DNA from: Amphimedon queenslandica
Lineage: Eukaryota > Porifera > Demospongiae > Haplosclerida > Niphatidae
Length of the DNA: 56,577 bases
Direction: 5' to 3'
Assembly (NCBI RefSeq): GCF_000090795.2
Contig: NW_003546418.1
Span: forward strand, 130,249 to 186,825
Position 1 is the stretch's first letter. The number at the start of each line of letters is the position of its first letter. Of the stretch, positions 53,956 through 56,577 are shown in pieces. The translations under genes were made by a program, and so were the position numbers. The notes under the pieces are model-generated. The model searched no databases. It was given only the letters and a program-made list of their open reading frames with translations, and was not told the DNA's origin.

Positions 53956-56577
53956 ATGGTTGATGTCTCTCAATGGAGAGCAAGTATTGGACTGTGGAAC
54001 TACTGTCAAGCTGCCTCCAGTAGACCAGCTAATGGCCACCACTCTCACTCATTCAAAGCTGCAGTAGACAGCAAGTCAGGCAGTACTAGATTAGGAGAGA
54101 AGACATCTAAACTGCCAGCAGCTCTGTCTCTTATTAATGCTTTCCTCCTCCTCGTCTTTCTCTCTCTCTCTTTATTGAGACACATCTTGATGATTCCTCC
54201 AACAGGTAAACAACAATTGCAACTTTGTACTTGTATATTTACTGGTATTTTATTATTAGGTAACTGCTACCAAGTACAGTGTACTACTGGTGTTACTGTT
54301 ACTGATACAAATTACCTCCAGTCAGCAGTCTTACCTAGAGGCAGCAGTTCTAACCTGATTTACAATGATCTCTATTTGATTGTTTGTCTACGTATGCTCC
54401 TCCTCTTATCAGGAGATGTTGAACTTAATCCTGGTCCTATGATTGATGATCAACCATCTTGTATTTTATTTGCAAAACATTTAGAGCCACTTGTTGATTG
54501 GGAACTATTTGCTCTTTGTCTTCCTGGTGGGATAACACAACTTGATGTTGATATAATTAAAGGGAAAGGAAGCTCTTACCTCAGGATGGAGGCTTTACAT
54601 AAGGGATGGTTACAAGTTAATCCTACAGCATCATGGAGAGATGTCATTAATGCTCTGAAACAATGTAAAGAGAATGAACTAGCTAAAGATATTGAACATC
54701 AAATGAAATTGTTTACTGAAGAAGATGATGATAATATGGAAACAACAATTAGTGACACTACATCAGGTAAATATAGTTTGAAGTTTAATCATTATTTACT
54801 TCCTATTAAAAAGATGATACTCCAACTTGTACACCAGTGATATTGTCATCAGTTTCTGTAAAGAAATCTACTAGTATTGCATCAGGTAAATATACAGACA
54901 TGCATAGTACATGCCACTTCATTATCTACTTTAGTTGATTTGAAAGCTATATTAAGAACTCATTCTAGTAAACTTGCAAATAGTATTTGTGAGAAACTTT
55001 TTAGAATAACAAACGAGCTTCATGCTGCAAAATTAGTACCAAAACTGTTTAGACGAGAGATGCTTGTAGCAGCAGTTGATAATTATACTAAAGCTGCCAA
55101 CCTTATAAACATCATTGAACAACAGTTGGAATCCTCTGATAATCCAGAGCAGTATCTTATTGATGTATGTCATGTATTAAAAAACCAACAACATCGTACA
55201 CTAACAGATATTGCTACCTCTATATTACACCAATTAGGTGAGTGTTTTCTTTTCTTTATTAGCAAGAGCTGATTGTCTTTTTATTAGAAAGTACTGAAAG
55301 TAATGATGTTATTTACCAAATGCACAACAAGCATTCAGGTAAGGAAGCTGCTAATGATTATAATAATGAACATTGTACATGTTATAGATAAAATGCATGA
55401 TCTAAAAGATGTATGTGGAATAAAGGATATAGTATTTCCTGTTGATCGTCAATTGATAAATTGGGAAGAATATGGAATAAGGATTAACTTTCCTAAGAAA
55501 TATTTGTCATCAATGGGAGCTCACCTAGCAGTACATGTGACTCCACTTGCAGGTGGAAAGTTTGCATTTCCAGAAAATACAATTCTTGTTAGTACAGTGT
55601 ATGCTGTATCTACCTCGATTCCTATACCAATGAGACTCGAGCTGCAGCATTGCATTGATCCAACTATGACACGTTACCTTAAATTTGCCACTGCATCTAT
55701 AAATAGCTGTTCTCCTTATCAGTTTTCATTTAAAAAAGAAGGGAAATTTCAATCTGACAGTTGGTATGGGTCTTTCAATTTTGATGCAAATTGTTTTATA
55801 TGTATTTTGGGATTAAAAGAAGTGCCTGAAGACGATAAAGGAAGCAAACAAAAGCAAAAAGGTCATGCCATGTGCACTAATAGACCTGATGCACAACAAA
55901 GTGAAGGAGAGGAGTCTGAAAAGAAAAGAAGAGATGACAAATCAACTGAAAATGGACAATCACCTTCTACTAAAAAATCAATTGGTGTTGAGGAGCGCTC
56001 AAGTAAGTTTAAAATACTATTTGTTAATAATTAATTATAATTCATTTAAAGCTCAAACAACTCATTTAGAAGAGTTTGTAGCTTTTGTAGGATTGCTTTT
56101 TAAAAAAGAAGAAAAAGATAAAGATATTTTCAGATTTTTTGCTGTCAAAAATTTAAATGCCCTTCTTAAGGTAAGACGTGACATTATTTAGATAAAATTT
56201 TGTTAACTGGTATGATCTATTGTAACCTTTTCATCATAGTATAAGGGAGAAGAGCATCCTGATTGGGGAAAAGAAGACCAGTATTTTTACTTTAATTTTA
56301 AAGATGAATATATTGAATTGAAGCTCAATGCTGAACAAAAGGAGCAAATAAAAGGATGGCATATTAAGCCTCATAAAACACCCAAAGTATGTAAATTTGA
56401 TTCACTAGTATTTTATTATTATACTTTCAGTTAAAACGTTGTTTTGTAGAAAACTTTGGTAACAGTATTATTCTTCCTCCATTAATTCTCATAACAGTAC
56501 ATGGTTCACCTGATGCTGTATCTGAAAAACTATATTATGCTGTACCAATAGAGGGTGTGGAAGAGCCTGAAACTATA
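53956..56577 (+). CDS. Leader-2A-Death-CARD-ZU5-like protein, 3' end outside window
   Basis: Exons 53956-54205, 54260-54766, 54814-54885, 54935-55237, 55288-55338, 55388-56002, 56052-56170, 56240-56386 and 56431 onward join in frame; the first six junctions are phase 1. The leader starts MVDVSQWRASIGLWNYCQAA with a hydrophobic helix. Then come a short Cys-containing segment, MLLLLSG, DVELNPGP and a Death domain (PTASWRDVINALK). Linkers and a CARD-like domain (ILRTHSSKLANSICEKLF) follow. Exon 6 is ZU5-like: WEEYGIRINFPKKYLSS, then MRLELQHCIDP and SPYQFSFKKEGKF, ending WYGSFNFDANCFICIL. Later exons (FRFFAVKNLNALLK, YIELKLNAEQKEQIKGW) could be a UPA-type domain, as in PIDD, UNC5 and the NLRP1 FIIND. 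The HFS autoproteolysis triad is not seen. No stop before the window end. Confidence 0.82.
54415..54438 (+). other. 2A ribosome-skipping motif of the ZU5-like gene
   Basis: Encodes DVELNPGP after MLLLLSG and immediately before MIDDQPS of the Death part. Same position as in the other four loci. Confidence 0.9.

Noticed and set aside
17591-54438. 2A motifs as evidence of integrated RNA virus
   Set aside because: No polymerase, capsid or polyprotein context. The motif sits in host-type exons with conserved introns at five loci.

Overview
The window reads as animal nuclear DNA, most likely from a demosponge close to Amphimedon queenslandica. It is AT-rich, its genes have introns with GT-AG junctions, and it carries NLR-type (Death/CARD-NACHT-LRR) immune genes, a TRIM-NHL gene and very many short transposon relics. 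ACATGTACATGT-like palindromic steps are scattered throughout. There is one assembly gap (12303-12312). The species call is inference from gene content.

Layout. 1-13.4 kb: a tandemly duplicated unit with an intact intronless TRIM-NHL gene (4514-6577), a broken TRIM copy (11406-12302), orphan exons of an unrecognised gene, a nuclear cytochrome b fragment, and tyrosine-kinase exon remnants. 13.6-18.0 kb (minus): NLR-1, leader-2A-Death-Death-like-NACHT-LRR. 20.5-22.3 kb: the 5' end of a CHD1L-like helicase, cut off where a small leader-2A-CARD gene (minus) begins. 22.8-26.4 kb: duplicated repeats, a TIR element, an NLR LRR pseudogene and a TRIM scrap. 26.8-30.5 kb (minus): leader-2A-Death-CARD-ankyrin gene. 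32.3-39.0 kb: a head-to-head pair, SMIM13-like (minus) and UBE2Q-like E2 (plus), 53 bp apart; the E2 has an in-frame stop. 39.4-44.1 kb (minus): NLR-3, leader-2A-Death-CARD-NACHT-LRR, with a frameshift in its first exon. 44-53.9 kb: mostly repeats, decayed exons, tyrosine-kinase exons and one unassigned ORF. 53.9 kb to the end (plus): leader-2A-Death-CARD-ZU5-like gene, running off the window.

Main point. Five loci share one N-terminal cassette: a membrane or signal-like leader, then a 2A ribosome-skipping motif (DVELNPGP), then Death and/or CARD exons. Nearly all junctions in the cassette are phase 1, and the cassette is joined to different C-terminal halves: NACHT-LRR, ankyrin repeats, ZU5-like, or nothing. 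This looks like an exon-shuffled set of intracellular sensors whose leader can be released during translation, or can carry the protein into the secretory route when skipping fails. 2A motifs acting as signal sequences in NLR proteins are known from sea urchin. The variety of fusions at one sponge locus is what deserves attention here.
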